The notes below the pieces were generated by a model, which had not been told where the DNA came from, did not search any database, and worked only from the letters and a program-made list of their open reading frames with translations. Position numbers and translations under genes: made by a program. A DNA stretch of 64,000 bases. Source: Chimaeribacter coloradensis. Lineage in GTDB: Bacteria > Pseudomonadota > Gammaproteobacteria > Enterobacterales > Enterobacteriaceae. Below, piece after piece: positions 15,614 through 23,274 of this stretch; position 1 is the stretch's first letter, and each line of letters begins with the position of its first letter. Location of the stretch: contig NZ_PJZH01000016.1 of the NCBI RefSeq assembly GCF_002858715.1, positions 1 through 64,000 of the forward strand, in the 5' to 3' direction.

Positions 15614-17881
15614 TTATTTCAGCATATCGGCCGTTACGGTGACTTCCTGCAACGTCGTTTCTGCCAGTGTCGCGAGGGCATCGCTGCCGGCACCCGGTTT
15701 CCCGGCAGTAAATTTCACCGTGACCTTATCGCCCGCTTTTAAGGCGCGACTGGCGGTCACTACCACGTCATCACCCTGCTCTTTTTTTGAAGAGTAATAG
15801 TTTTTGCCGTGGAAGGTTTCCATATTATAGGCACCGTTAACATAGCCTACGATACGCAGCGTGTCGTTAAACAGCGCCTTGGTCTCGGTAATAGAGAAGC
15901 CATTTTTATTCACGGTCAGGCCTTTCAACCCCTCTTTTGCCTTTTTAATATCGGCATCCAGAGTAGGGTTTTTCAGCATCTCCTCGGTAACGGTAATTTT
16001 CCTCAGCACCGTATAATCACCTGAAGGTTCTCCCGGCGTATTGCTGGTTTTACGTAATTCAATGACATCACCGACGTTCACGGCAGCTGTTCCTTTAGCC
16101 GCCTGTGTCAGTCTGACGGTATGTTCTTCAGGCTGGGCGGTCATGCTGCAGTAATAAACTTTACCCGCATAGCTTTCCATCCGGTATGTGTTATTCACAT
16201 ACACTTTATAACGGTTTTCACCGGCCTGGTGCGCCTCATCCAGCACGGCTACAATATTTAAAACATTATTGAAAAATTGCAGGCGCAGATCTTTCGCTTC
16301 AGATTGCTCCTGGGCATCTTTCACATCCTTCACAATTTCGCCCAGCTCATGCGTCGGCGTGTCACCGCTCAAATCCCAGATAATCGCGCCGCCGTAGCCT
16401 TCATTATTGATGAAGTCCACTTTTTCACGCACAGATTGCGGATCGTCATAGGTGAGGAACTCTTTAGTGGCGGCGTTATACAGGTACGGCACGCGGGATT
16501 CGCGGTCCCAGTAACGGGTGTACTCACCGCTGGCCAGTTTCTCTTTCAGCACATACCACGGGTTGGTGCCGGTGAACTGCCCGACGTCATCCCAGGCACC
16601 GTGAACGGTGGCAGTGCCCGGCGCAAACAGCCCCGGCAGCCCCGGGACGATCTCCGTCGGCTCCACATCGCCCCAGCCACGGCCGTAGAAAGGAATCCCC
16701 ATCAGCAGTTTATTTTTCGGCACATTATAGGTGTCGGCATACTCTTTCATGGCCGACGACGCGTTGAATTTCTGGTCAGCATCCTGGCGGTTGGCATACA
16801 GCGGGGCATTGTGGCCGGTGATCGGGTCAAAAGCACCGTGGAAGTCATAGGCCATCACGTTGACGCTGTCCATCAGCGGCGTAGTGACCGACGGGTTGAT
16901 AAACTCAATTTTGCTGTGGTTGGTGGTCACGGCGGCAGAGAGCTGATAGTACTTATCATCTTTTTTACCCTGCGCATCCAGCTTGCTGCGCAGGCTCTGC
17001 ATCAGCTTGGTGAACTGCGCTTTTTCGGCGTCGGTGTCCGGGTACTCCCAGTCCACGTCGATCCCGTCGAAGCCCCACTCCAGCATAAAGGCCAGCATGC
17101 TGTTGGCCAGTTTGTCCACGCCTGCGTCGGTGGCGGTAGCCGCTTCGAACACGCCCTCTTCCGAGTTGTTCCAGCCGCCAATCGATGCCATATAAGAGAC
17201 GCCTGCATCCTCGGTCATATCATCGAGCTGCGCCAGTAATCCCGGGCCTTTTTCGGTGTCGTGGATAACCACTTCACCATTTTTGACAATCCCAAAGCCA
17301 TAATTCAGATGGGTCAGCTCAGAGAAATCAATTTTGTCCGGCGTAAAGTTATTGTGTGCGTCATACACGCCCCACTCCGGGAAATACCCCACAACTTTCC
17401 GCTGTTCAGCCACTTTGGCTTTCTGCTGGTTCTGGAAATCAATCGCCGCCTGGCCGGTGTACGGGGTAAATTTAAAGGTGGCAAGGGTGGTAATCTCAAT
17501 CTTGCTTCCTTTTTCCCAGACGCTATTACTGCCCGGCAATTCACCCGGGTTGGCCCACCATTTATTGGTCCAGTAATAACCGTTATACCGCACCAGGGTA
17601 CCGTTTTCGGAATAGGCAACGGACGGGTCATAATCCACCGCTTTAATGGCCTGATCGTCTTTTACCGCCACGGTTACCGTCAGCGTGCCGGGAAAATTAT
17701 TTTGTTTTTCACTTGTGTAGGCTTCCCACTTATGCCCGTTGTCGCTGGAGATCATCTGGCTGGTATCAAGGCCGGTAATGGTGTTGGTGTTGTCATCCGC
17801 CGTCAGGGTGGCCGCGGACGCATATAAAGGAAGGGCCACTGCCGACAGAATAAGCGCCGTGGTTATTTTGTTTAGCCTCAT
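15614..17881 (-). CDS. GH18 chitinase, copy 2
   Basis: A 755-residue paralogue of the preceding chitinase, collinear over its whole length and without gaps as far as I can align by eye. It has the same plan: signal peptide 1-23, CBM5/12-like segment at about 98-122, GH18 motif FDGIDVDWEYP at 271-281 with Glu279 as proton donor, and the duplicated C-terminal module. I prefer ATG 17881 (AAGGAG six bases upstream) over the GTG one codon earlier. Most differences fall in the N-terminal 130 residues, in loops near the active site (MASIGGWNNSEEG versus MISVGGWNNSLEG; AYDFHGAFDP versus AYDIHGAFDA) and in the C-terminal modules, suggesting tuned substrate preference. An AT-rich promoter region of nearly 300 bases lies upstream. 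Confidence 0.94.
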   Translation of the reverse strand: MRLNKITTALILSAVALPLYASAATLTADDNTNTITGLDTSQMISSDNGHKWEAYTSEKQNNFPGTLTVTVAVKDDQAIKAVDYDPSVAYSENGTLVRYNGYYWTNKWWANPGELPGSNSVWEKGSKIEITTLATFKFTPYTGQAAIDFQNQQKAKVAEQRKVVGYFPEWGVYDAHNNFTPDKIDFSELTHLNYGFGIVKNGEVVIHDTEKGPGLLAQLDDMTEDAGVSYMASIGGWNNSEEGVFEAATATDAGVDKLANSMLAFMLEWGFDGIDVDWEYPDTDAEKAQFTKLMQSLRSKLDAQGKKDDKYYQLSAAVTTNHSKIEFINPSVTTPLMDSVNVMAYDFHGAFDPITGHNAPLYANRQDADQKFNASSAMKEYADTYNVPKNKLLMGIPFYGRGWGDVEPTEIVPGLPGLFAPGTATVHGAWDDVGQFTGTNPWYVLKEKLASGEYTRYWDRESRVPYLYNAATKEFLTYDDPQSVREKVDFINNEGYGGAIIWDLSGDTPTHELGEIVKDVKDAQEQSEAKDLRLQFFNNVLNIVAVLDEAHQAGENRYKVYVNNTYRMESYAGKVYYCSMTAQPEEHTVRLTQAAKGTAAVNVGDVIELRKTSNTPGEPSGDYTVLRKITVTEEMLKNPTLDADIKKAKEGLKGLTVNKNGFSITETKALFNDTLRIVGYVNGAYNMETFHGKNYYSSKKEQGDDVVVTASRALKAGDKVTVKFTAGKPGAGSDALATLAETTLQEVTVTADMLK

Positions 17882-18110
17882 CACTCTCTCCTTATAAAAA
17901 TTAAATTTGAGATCATATCAATTCAAATTAACGCCGGAGAAATAATATTTAAAATAAACAGTATTAAAATTAATAGTTAATACATTTTAAATTAATGAGG
18001 GATTAATTTTATAAACAACGAAAAAGAGAGGATTCATGTGCCGGGGCAGAAAGGAAAAACCATTTCGGCTGGCGGCCGCCCGGGGAATAAACGAAATAAA
18101 AGAGAGGAAG

Positions 18111-18140
18111 GTGAAATAAAAACGCCCCCATAAGGGGGCG
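18111..18140 (-). terminator. Rho-independent terminator after ompC-like gene
   Basis: On the minus strand a 7-bp stem of CGCCCCC/GGGGGCG (18134-18140 with 18123-18129) with a TTAT loop is followed by TTTTTATTT, 24 bases past the porin stop. Confidence 0.9.
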
Positions 18141-18163
18141 GATAACGGGTCAGCGGTGAACGC

Positions 18164-19267
18164 TTAGAACTGGTACACCAGGCCGACACCCACCACGTCA
18201 TCGGTATTGATACCGGCCGCGTTGGTGAAGGTGTTGTCGTCCAGCAGGTTGATTTTGTAATCAACATAGGTCGACATGTTTTTGTTGAAGTAGTAGGTCG
18301 CGCCCACATCCACATATTTCAGCAGATCCTGGTTGCCGAACCCTTCAATGTCTTTCCCGCGGGATTGCAGGTACGCCACCGATGGGCGCAGGCCGAAGTC
18401 GAACTGGTACTGCGCCACGGCTTCCCAGTTGTCCGCTTCGTTGGCAAAGCCTTCGATGTCACTGCCGCCGCCGCCGAAGCGGGTGGCGTTGTAGGTTTTG
18501 GTGTACATCGCCGCCAGGTAGATGTTGTTGGCGTCATACTTCAGGCCACCGGTGTAGGCGTCTGCGTGGTCACCGCGGCCATACAGCGCGTCAGAATTCT
18601 GGTCAGTGGTGCGGTCAGAGCTGGCGTAGGCCGCCGCGGCGCTGAAGCCGTTGCCCAGATCGTAGGAGAGCGACACGCCGTAGCCGTCACCGTTGCTGTC
18701 CAGCACATCACGGCCATCTTCAGAACCAGAACCGCTGCTGTTTTTGCCCTGGTACTGCAGGCCGAGGCTCAGGCCGTCCACCAGGCCGAAGAAGTTGGTG
18801 TTGCGGTAGGTCAGCATGCCGTTGCCGCGCTGCAGCATAAAGTTATCCGCACCGTAGGTGTCACCGCCGAACTCCGGCAGCACGTCGGTCCAGGCGGTGA
18901 CGTCATAGATCACCCCGTAGTTGCGGCCGTAATCCAGGGAGCCGTAGTCGCCGAACTTCAGGCCGGCAAAGCCGATACGGGTAAAGGTGTCTGCGCTGCC
19001 CTCATCTTCGGAGTTATTCAGCGCAACCTGGTACTCCCACTCGCCGTACCCGGTTAACTGGTCGCTGATCTGGGTCTCACCACGCAGGCCGAAACGCATG
19101 TAAGACTGGTCGCCGTCGCTGCCGTCATTGTCAGAGAAGTAATGCAGGCCATCAATTTTGCCGAACAGATCCAGCTTGTTGCCATCTTTGTTATAAATTT
19201 CGGCAGCACCTGCGGTGCCGGCAACCAGTAAAGCGGGAACCATCAGAGAGAGAATGCGGAATTTCAT
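18164..19267 (-). CDS. ompC: OmpC-family general porin
   Basis: A 367-residue trimeric 16-strand porin. The signal peptide is 1-21 and the mature start [19 protein letters not shown] is typical of OmpC/OmpF/PhoE. Loop 3, which narrows the pore, carries [14 protein letters not shown], and the protein ends in Phe (GLVYQF), the outer-membrane assembly signal. Loops include Gly/Ser-rich variable stretches ([21 protein letters not shown]). The divergent micF-like RNA about 330 bases upstream is what assigns it to the ompC locus rather than to ompF, ompN or phoE. Expression is expected to follow EnvZ/OmpR. AAGGA lies about seven bases before the ATG. Confidence 0.93.
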   Translation of the reverse strand: MKFRILSLMVPALLVAGTAGAAEIYNKDGNKLDLFGKIDGLHYFSDNDGSDGDQSYMRFGLRGETQISDQLTGYGEWEYQVALNNSEDEGSADTFTRIGFAGLKFGDYGSLDYGRNYGVIYDVTAWTDVLPEFGGDTYGADNFMLQRGNGMLTYRNTNFFGLVDGLSLGLQYQGKNSSGSGSEDGRDVLDSNGDGYGVSLSYDLGNGFSAAAAYASSDRTTDQNSDALYGRGDHADAYTGGLKYDANNIYLAAMYTKTYNATRFGGGGSDIEGFANEADNWEAVAQYQFDFGLRPSVAYLQSRGKDIEGFGNQDLLKYVDVGATYYFNKNMSTYVDYKINLLDDNTFTNAAGINTDDVVGVGLVYQF

Positions 19268-19592
19268 GTAAGTATCCTTGATCGTGATGTCGGGTGAGCG
19301 CCACTGTTACCGATGAATAATTAAACCCGACAAGGCGAATTCATTCTCAGGATAAGTGCATAATTAATCCAGAAAGAAAATGCTACCAATTTAGCAATAA
19401 TGTTTCTTTGTTATAAATAAACATGTCAACATGTAATTAATTGCTGATTATTTAAACTCCGCAATAAGTCAAATAAGGCACTATTTGGTAAACTTTTCTA
19501 TAAATTTGTTTAAATTCATTAAGTTATTAAAATTTAGCTTTATCGCACAGGATGATAAAGGAATTCCTAACGCGCTCACTATAATACGCCCT
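19268..19592. promoter_or_regulatory. ompC-micF divergent control region
   Basis: About 325 AT-rich bases separate the porin start from the micF start. On the minus strand TTTATAACAAAGAAACATTA (19398-19417) resembles OmpR target sites with their GAAACAT core. The segment nearest the gene should be the porin's 5' leader, the usual target of porin-repressing small RNAs. The OmpR site is a visual match only. Confidence 0.45.
19580..19585 (+). promoter_or_regulatory. micF -10 box
   Basis: A perfect TATAAT lies seven bases before the predicted +1. No good -35 hexamer is at the expected distance, as for an activator-dependent promoter; in E. coli micF is activated by SoxS, MarA, Rob and OmpR. Confidence 0.75.
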
Positions 19593-19675
19593 GCTATCAT
19601 CATTATTTGTATTTATTACCTTCATTATCTCTGATAATTTGATTGTTTTTGCACCGGCCTTCTGGCCGGTTTTTT
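19593..19675 (+). ncRNA. micF: MicF small regulatory RNA
   Basis: The RNA begins GCTATCATCATTA, identical to the 5' end of E. coli MicF that pairs with the ompF leader. TTTATTACC and TCATT blocks follow in the same order. It ends in a terminator hairpin CCGGCC/GGCCGG with loop TTCT and a T run (19654-19675). It is about 83 bases long against 93 in E. coli, the difference being in the variable middle. It is transcribed away from ompC, the standard arrangement, from a perfect TATAAT. With Hfq it represses ompF-type porin and lrp messages. Recognition rests on the conserved seed, position and terminator. Confidence 0.9.
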
Positions 19676-20039
19676 ATTGCCTTTTTGTGCGGTAGTCATT
19701 ATCCGTGATTAGTGATAACGGTAATTATCTATTATTTTCTCTCCTTCTATCTCCTTGGAAAATGCAGGGGTAACAGGAGCGCTGATAGCGGTAATAATAA
19801 GCCTGTCCGGCCCGCGGGTAATAATAACCTTTTGTCGCTTACTTATATCCGGGCCTGCTTTTCCTGCTTTGCCCTGCCCCGTTTGCCCCGCGTTGCTCAG
19901 GGGCAATGTTTCTCAGAACATTCTGCTGCTGGGAACCACGGCCATTACTTAGACTTATGCGCAGAAACTTCGCATAATTACCCCCACTTTTTGCCGTCCG
20001 CCACACGGCAGCCCCGTTCAGCCAGCTTGAAGGAATCGC
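19676..20039. other. Intergenic region after micF, nothing recognised
   Basis: About 360 bases between the micF terminator and the next gene. In E. coli rcsD follows micF; there is no trace of it here. No gene or clear promoter could be supported. The last 20 bases carry the ribosome site (GAAGGA) of the downstream gene. Confidence 0.5.
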
Positions 20040-22013
20040 ATGCCACTTTCTGATACCCAGCCCGATGACACCCTGCGGGCGCGCACCCTGCTCCTGACCC
20101 GCCGCTTTGCCAAACTGGATGAGTGGCTGCTGATGCTGATGCGCGGATGGCAGTCGCACACCACACCAGACAGCCAGTACGGGCTGCTCATGAGCATGGA
20201 AAGCCTGTTTAGCGGCAGCGAACTGGATGCCGCCGGCCGGCTGGAGTTGCTGCGGGAGTGGGTACAGTTGTCGCCGGAGAGCTACCACGCCCAGGTGCTG
20301 CTGGGGATGTTCTGGCACGGGCAGGCATGGGCGATCCGCAGCCAGGGTGACGAAGCCGCCCTGCCGGACAGCCAGTGGCTCGGTGCGCAGCTCTGCTGTG
20401 ACCACGCGGTGCTGGCGCTGCTGCGGGCCGTAGCGTGCCACCCGCGCCCGACCCACGCCTACCGCCACCTGATGACCCTGAGCGGCGGCTTTGGCGAACC
20501 TTACTGGCTGCGCGCGCTGTTTGCCGGTGAGGTGCCGCTGCCGCTGCACCAGAAATTCCGGCTGACCGGCAACCCGGTCTGGGCCGAGGGGTTGTCCTGG
20601 CTGGCGGCGCTGGGTGCCGGCGCGCCGGAAGCGTGGCCCGCGCAGCTCCCGCCCGCCCTGATCGAAACGCGCAATGAGGGCGAAGCAGCACCCGACTACT
20701 GGCTGCGGCTGGCGCTGGCGGTGCGCCCCGGCGACACCGGCACCCTGGAGTCCTGGCTGGTGTTTCAGTCCCCACACTGGGGCGGCGACCCGGCCCACCG
20801 CGAGGCAGTGGTTGACAGCGCGCTGATGGCGGGCTTTGACGACGCCAGCCAGCGCCGCTTCCGCGCGGAGGTGCTGCTCTATGCGCTGGGTGATGAGGTG
20901 GCGGAGCGCGGCAGCGACCGGGCGGAGCAGCTCCAGCAACGGCTGGCAGAGGCCCTGACGCCGCCGCCGGAACCGGCGCTGCACGCGCGGCTGCTGGAGG
21001 CGGCCGCCCCCTGCCTGGCCTACTGGCAGGATGATGATGCCGCGGGGCTGGCCTGCTATGCCAAATTGCTGGCGCTGTCACCGGATCGGGTCCCCGGCCC
21101 GTTCGCCACGCTGTTTATCTCCCGCGCGGTGCTCGCTTCCGGCGTTGAGGATGCCCACGGCGTGCTGCCGATGCTGTTGCAGCGCGCCTGCGCCCACCCG
21201 TCAGACGCCCTGCTGGCGGCCTTTGCCGCCTGCGCCTGCGCCCACGGGCTGTACGGCGTGCCGGAGAACCTGCGCCTTTCGGCCTCCCTGCTGGATTATG
21301 CCGCCTCGCTGCTGGCCGCCCAGCCGGACCGGGCAGTGACGGAGCAACAGCAGATCACCCTGGCGCACGACATGGCGCTGAACGGTGACCTGCACGCCGC
21401 CCACACCATGCTGCTCGGCATGGCGCTGCGCGGCAGCGCGCTGCACAGTTATGAACTCTATCTGTTCTACCGTGACGCCTGGCACGAGGATGTGCCGGAC
21501 GACCTGCGCAGTGCGCAGGGGGCGCTGCAGGCGGCCGGGCGCGCCGCGGAAGCGGGGCTGGTGCCGGCGATGTTCGCCTACGCCAACGCCCTGCGCGAAG
21601 GCGGGGAAGAAGGCCCCGACTATGCCGGGGCGATGGCGTGGTATCAGCGGGCGATTGAGCACGGTGACCTGAACGCCCGCTACTGGCGCGCCACCTGGGC
21701 GCTGGAGGCGGGGCCGGAGGCGGACAAACAGCAGGCCGTCACCCACTGGCTGCCGGAGATTATCCGCGATGAAAGCAGCGCGACCCGCGCCGAGGCCGCC
21801 TGGTCGCTGGGCATGGCGTGGCGCGAGGGGCTGGGCTGTGAGAAGAACCGCTACAGGGCGCAACAGCTGTTTGAGCTGGCGCTCTCCATCAATCCGGAAT
21901 TTGAGGCGGCGCAGGCGGCGCTGGCCGCGTTGAGTGCCTCCCTGCGGGACAGGATGGCGTTGTGGCAGGATCGGCGGCGGCTTGGGGAGGGCGGTGATTT
22001 TCTGGGGGAGTAG
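20040..22013 (+). CDS. Large helical-repeat protein (TPR/Sel1-like, possibly DUF4034)
   Basis: A 657-residue soluble protein with no signal peptide, very rich in Ala, Leu and Trp. The N-terminal part (MRGWQSHTTPDSQYGLLMSM, WVQLSPESYHAQVLLGMFW, then HGQAWAIRSQ) recalls DUF4034 proteins, in which a short helical pair is followed by a run of TPR-like helices. The C-terminal third contains Sel1-like units (GLVPAMFAYANALREGGEEG, YAGAMAWYQRAIEHGDLNAR and AEAAWSLGMAWREGLG). Such repeats usually mediate protein contacts. GAAGGA lies five bases before the ATG. It stands alone and converges on the T1SS operon. The domain label is moderate; no function is known to me. Confidence 0.7.
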   Translation: MPLSDTQPDDTLRARTLLLTRRFAKLDEWLLMLMRGWQSHTTPDSQYGLLMSMESLFSGSELDAAGRLELLREWVQLSPESYHAQVLLGMFWHGQAWAIRSQGDEAALPDSQWLGAQLCCDHAVLALLRAVACHPRPTHAYRHLMTLSGGFGEPYWLRALFAGEVPLPLHQKFRLTGNPVWAEGLSWLAALGAGAPEAWPAQLPPALIETRNEGEAAPDYWLRLALAVRPGDTGTLESWLVFQSPHWGGDPAHREAVVDSALMAGFDDASQRRFRAEVLLYALGDEVAERGSDRAEQLQQRLAEALTPPPEPALHARLLEAAAPCLAYWQDDDAAGLACYAKLLALSPDRVPGPFATLFISRAVLASGVEDAHGVLPMLLQRACAHPSDALLAAFAACACAHGLYGVPENLRLSASLLDYAASLLAAQPDRAVTEQQQITLAHDMALNGDLHAAHTMLLGMALRGSALHSYELYLFYRDAWHEDVPDDLRSAQGALQAAGRAAEAGLVPAMFAYANALREGGEEGPDYAGAMAWYQRAIEHGDLNARYWRATWALEAGPEADKQQAVTHWLPEIIRDESSATRAEAAWSLGMAWREGLGCEKNRYRAQQLFELALSINPEFEAAQAALAALSASLRDRMALWQDRRRLGEGGDFLGE

Positions 22014-22062
22014 CGTAAGTGGGCGGCATGCGCCCTGTTCCCCAGCGCGGCCGCGCTTCAGG

Positions 22063-22091
22063 AAAGAAAAAGGCAGGCGCGGTGCCTGCCT
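22063..22091 (-). terminator. Rho-independent terminator of the T1SS genes
   Basis: Minus strand: an 8-bp stem AGGCAGGC/GCCTGCCT (22084-22091 with 22071-22078) is followed by TTTTCTTTCC, just after the HlyD-family gene. It marks the end of the adhesin/T1SS operon. Confidence 0.88.
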
Positions 22092-22097
22092 TCAGGG

Positions 22098-23264
22098 TTA
22101 CCGTTCCCGCAGGGACTCTTTGACTTTGTTGAGCGGTTTCAGCAGGTAGTCGAGGACGCTTTTCTGGCCGGTTTTGATGTCGACGGTGGCGACCATGCCG
22201 GGAACGATAGGGAACTCGCGGCCCGCTTTGTTGGTCAGGATCGCTTTGTCCGTGCGCACGTAAACCCGGTAGTAGAACTGGTCACGTTTGACTTCGTCCT
22301 GGATGGTGTCCGGGGAAACCGTCTCCACTTTGCCTTTGAGATCGCCGTAGATCGAGGAGTCGTAGGCGGTGATTTTCACCGTGGCCGGCAACCCGGGGCG
22401 GATGTAGGCGATGTCGCGCGGGTTAATGCGCGTCTCAATCAGCAGCTGATCCTCAATCGGGACGATCTCCATCAGCTTCCCGCCCGGCTGCAGCACCCCG
22501 CCGACGGTGGTCACCTGAATATCCTTCACGATGCCGCGCACCGGTGAGAACAGCTCCGCGCGCGTCACCTGGTCCTCTTTGCCCGCCATCACCTGCAGCT
22601 CCGCTTCCAGATCGGCGTTATTCTTCACCTGCTCCTCACGCGCCTTCACCGCGTACTGGTTACGCGCCTCGTCAATCTTCCCGCGGATCTCACTGGCCTG
22701 CCGCCGCAGGCGGATCACCTCTACCTGACCGGCGGCTCCTTTCGCCACCAGCGGCTCCGTCATCCGCAGCTCCTGCTCCACCAGCCGCAGCGAATCCTGC
22801 AAATTCTTCACCGTCTCATTCCGGTTCTGCAACCGCGACAGGTAATACTGCCGCTCACGCGCCACCAGCTCGGGGGACTTCATCGTCTGCGCGCTGAACT
22901 TCAGCGGCTCCCCGGTCAGCTCGGCCGTCAGCCGCTCCGCCGAGGCGCGTAACGTCTGCACCCGCGCCGCCGCTTCCCCGTAGTTAGACTGGAAACGCGT
23001 CGGGTCGAGGCGCGCCAGAATCTGCCCCTTATCGACAATACTCCCCTCCTGCACCAGCAGTTGCTTGATCACCCCGCCGTCAAAACTCTCAATCTGCTGC
23101 GCCCGGCTCGACGGCGTCACCTTTCCGGTTCCCACCGTCACCTCGTCCAGCACCGCAAAATAAGCCCAGACGAAAAACACCACCAGCGCCAGCAGCGATA
23201 GCCAGATAATCCCGGAGACCCGCTTCTGATCGCGCTCAAACTCATCCGATACAATATGCGTCAT
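22098..23264 (-). CDS. T1SS periplasmic adaptor, HlyD/LapC family
   Basis: A 388-residue membrane-fusion protein. A short cytoplasmic N-terminus precedes one membrane segment (about 17-38, IIWLSLLALVVFFVWAYFAV). The biotinyl-lipoyl half-motif (VGTGKVTPSSRAQQIES, GGVIKQLLVQEGSIVDKGQ), a long coiled-coil hairpin and the returning beta-barrel (AELFSPVRGIVKDI, VVPGMVATVDIKTG-like end) follow. It bridges the ABC exporter and the TolC-like channel. I chose ATG 23264 because the conserved sequence begins at MTHIVSDEFERDQKR; the upstream in-frame Arg-rich extension reads through the end of the ABC gene. It is the last gene of the T1SS set. Confidence 0.93.
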   Translation of the reverse strand: MTHIVSDEFERDQKRVSGIIWLSLLALVVFFVWAYFAVLDEVTVGTGKVTPSSRAQQIESFDGGVIKQLLVQEGSIVDKGQILARLDPTRFQSNYGEAAARVQTLRASAERLTAELTGEPLKFSAQTMKSPELVARERQYYLSRLQNRNETVKNLQDSLRLVEQELRMTEPLVAKGAAGQVEVIRLRRQASEIRGKIDEARNQYAVKAREEQVKNNADLEAELQVMAGKEDQVTRAELFSPVRGIVKDIQVTTVGGVLQPGGKLMEIVPIEDQLLIETRINPRDIAYIRPGLPATVKITAYDSSIYGDLKGKVETVSPDTIQDEVKRDQFYYRVYVRTDKAILTNKAGREFPIVPGMVATVDIKTGQKSVLDYLLKPLNKVKESLRER

Positions 23265-23274
23265 CGTCCTTCCC

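Noticed and set aside
19839-20984. Minus-strand 381-codon ORF opposite the helical-repeat gene
   Set aside because: It is the antisense of the Ala/Leu-rich plus-strand gene, which has a good ribosome site and coherent helical repeats. The antisense product is Arg/Gln-rich with no domain.
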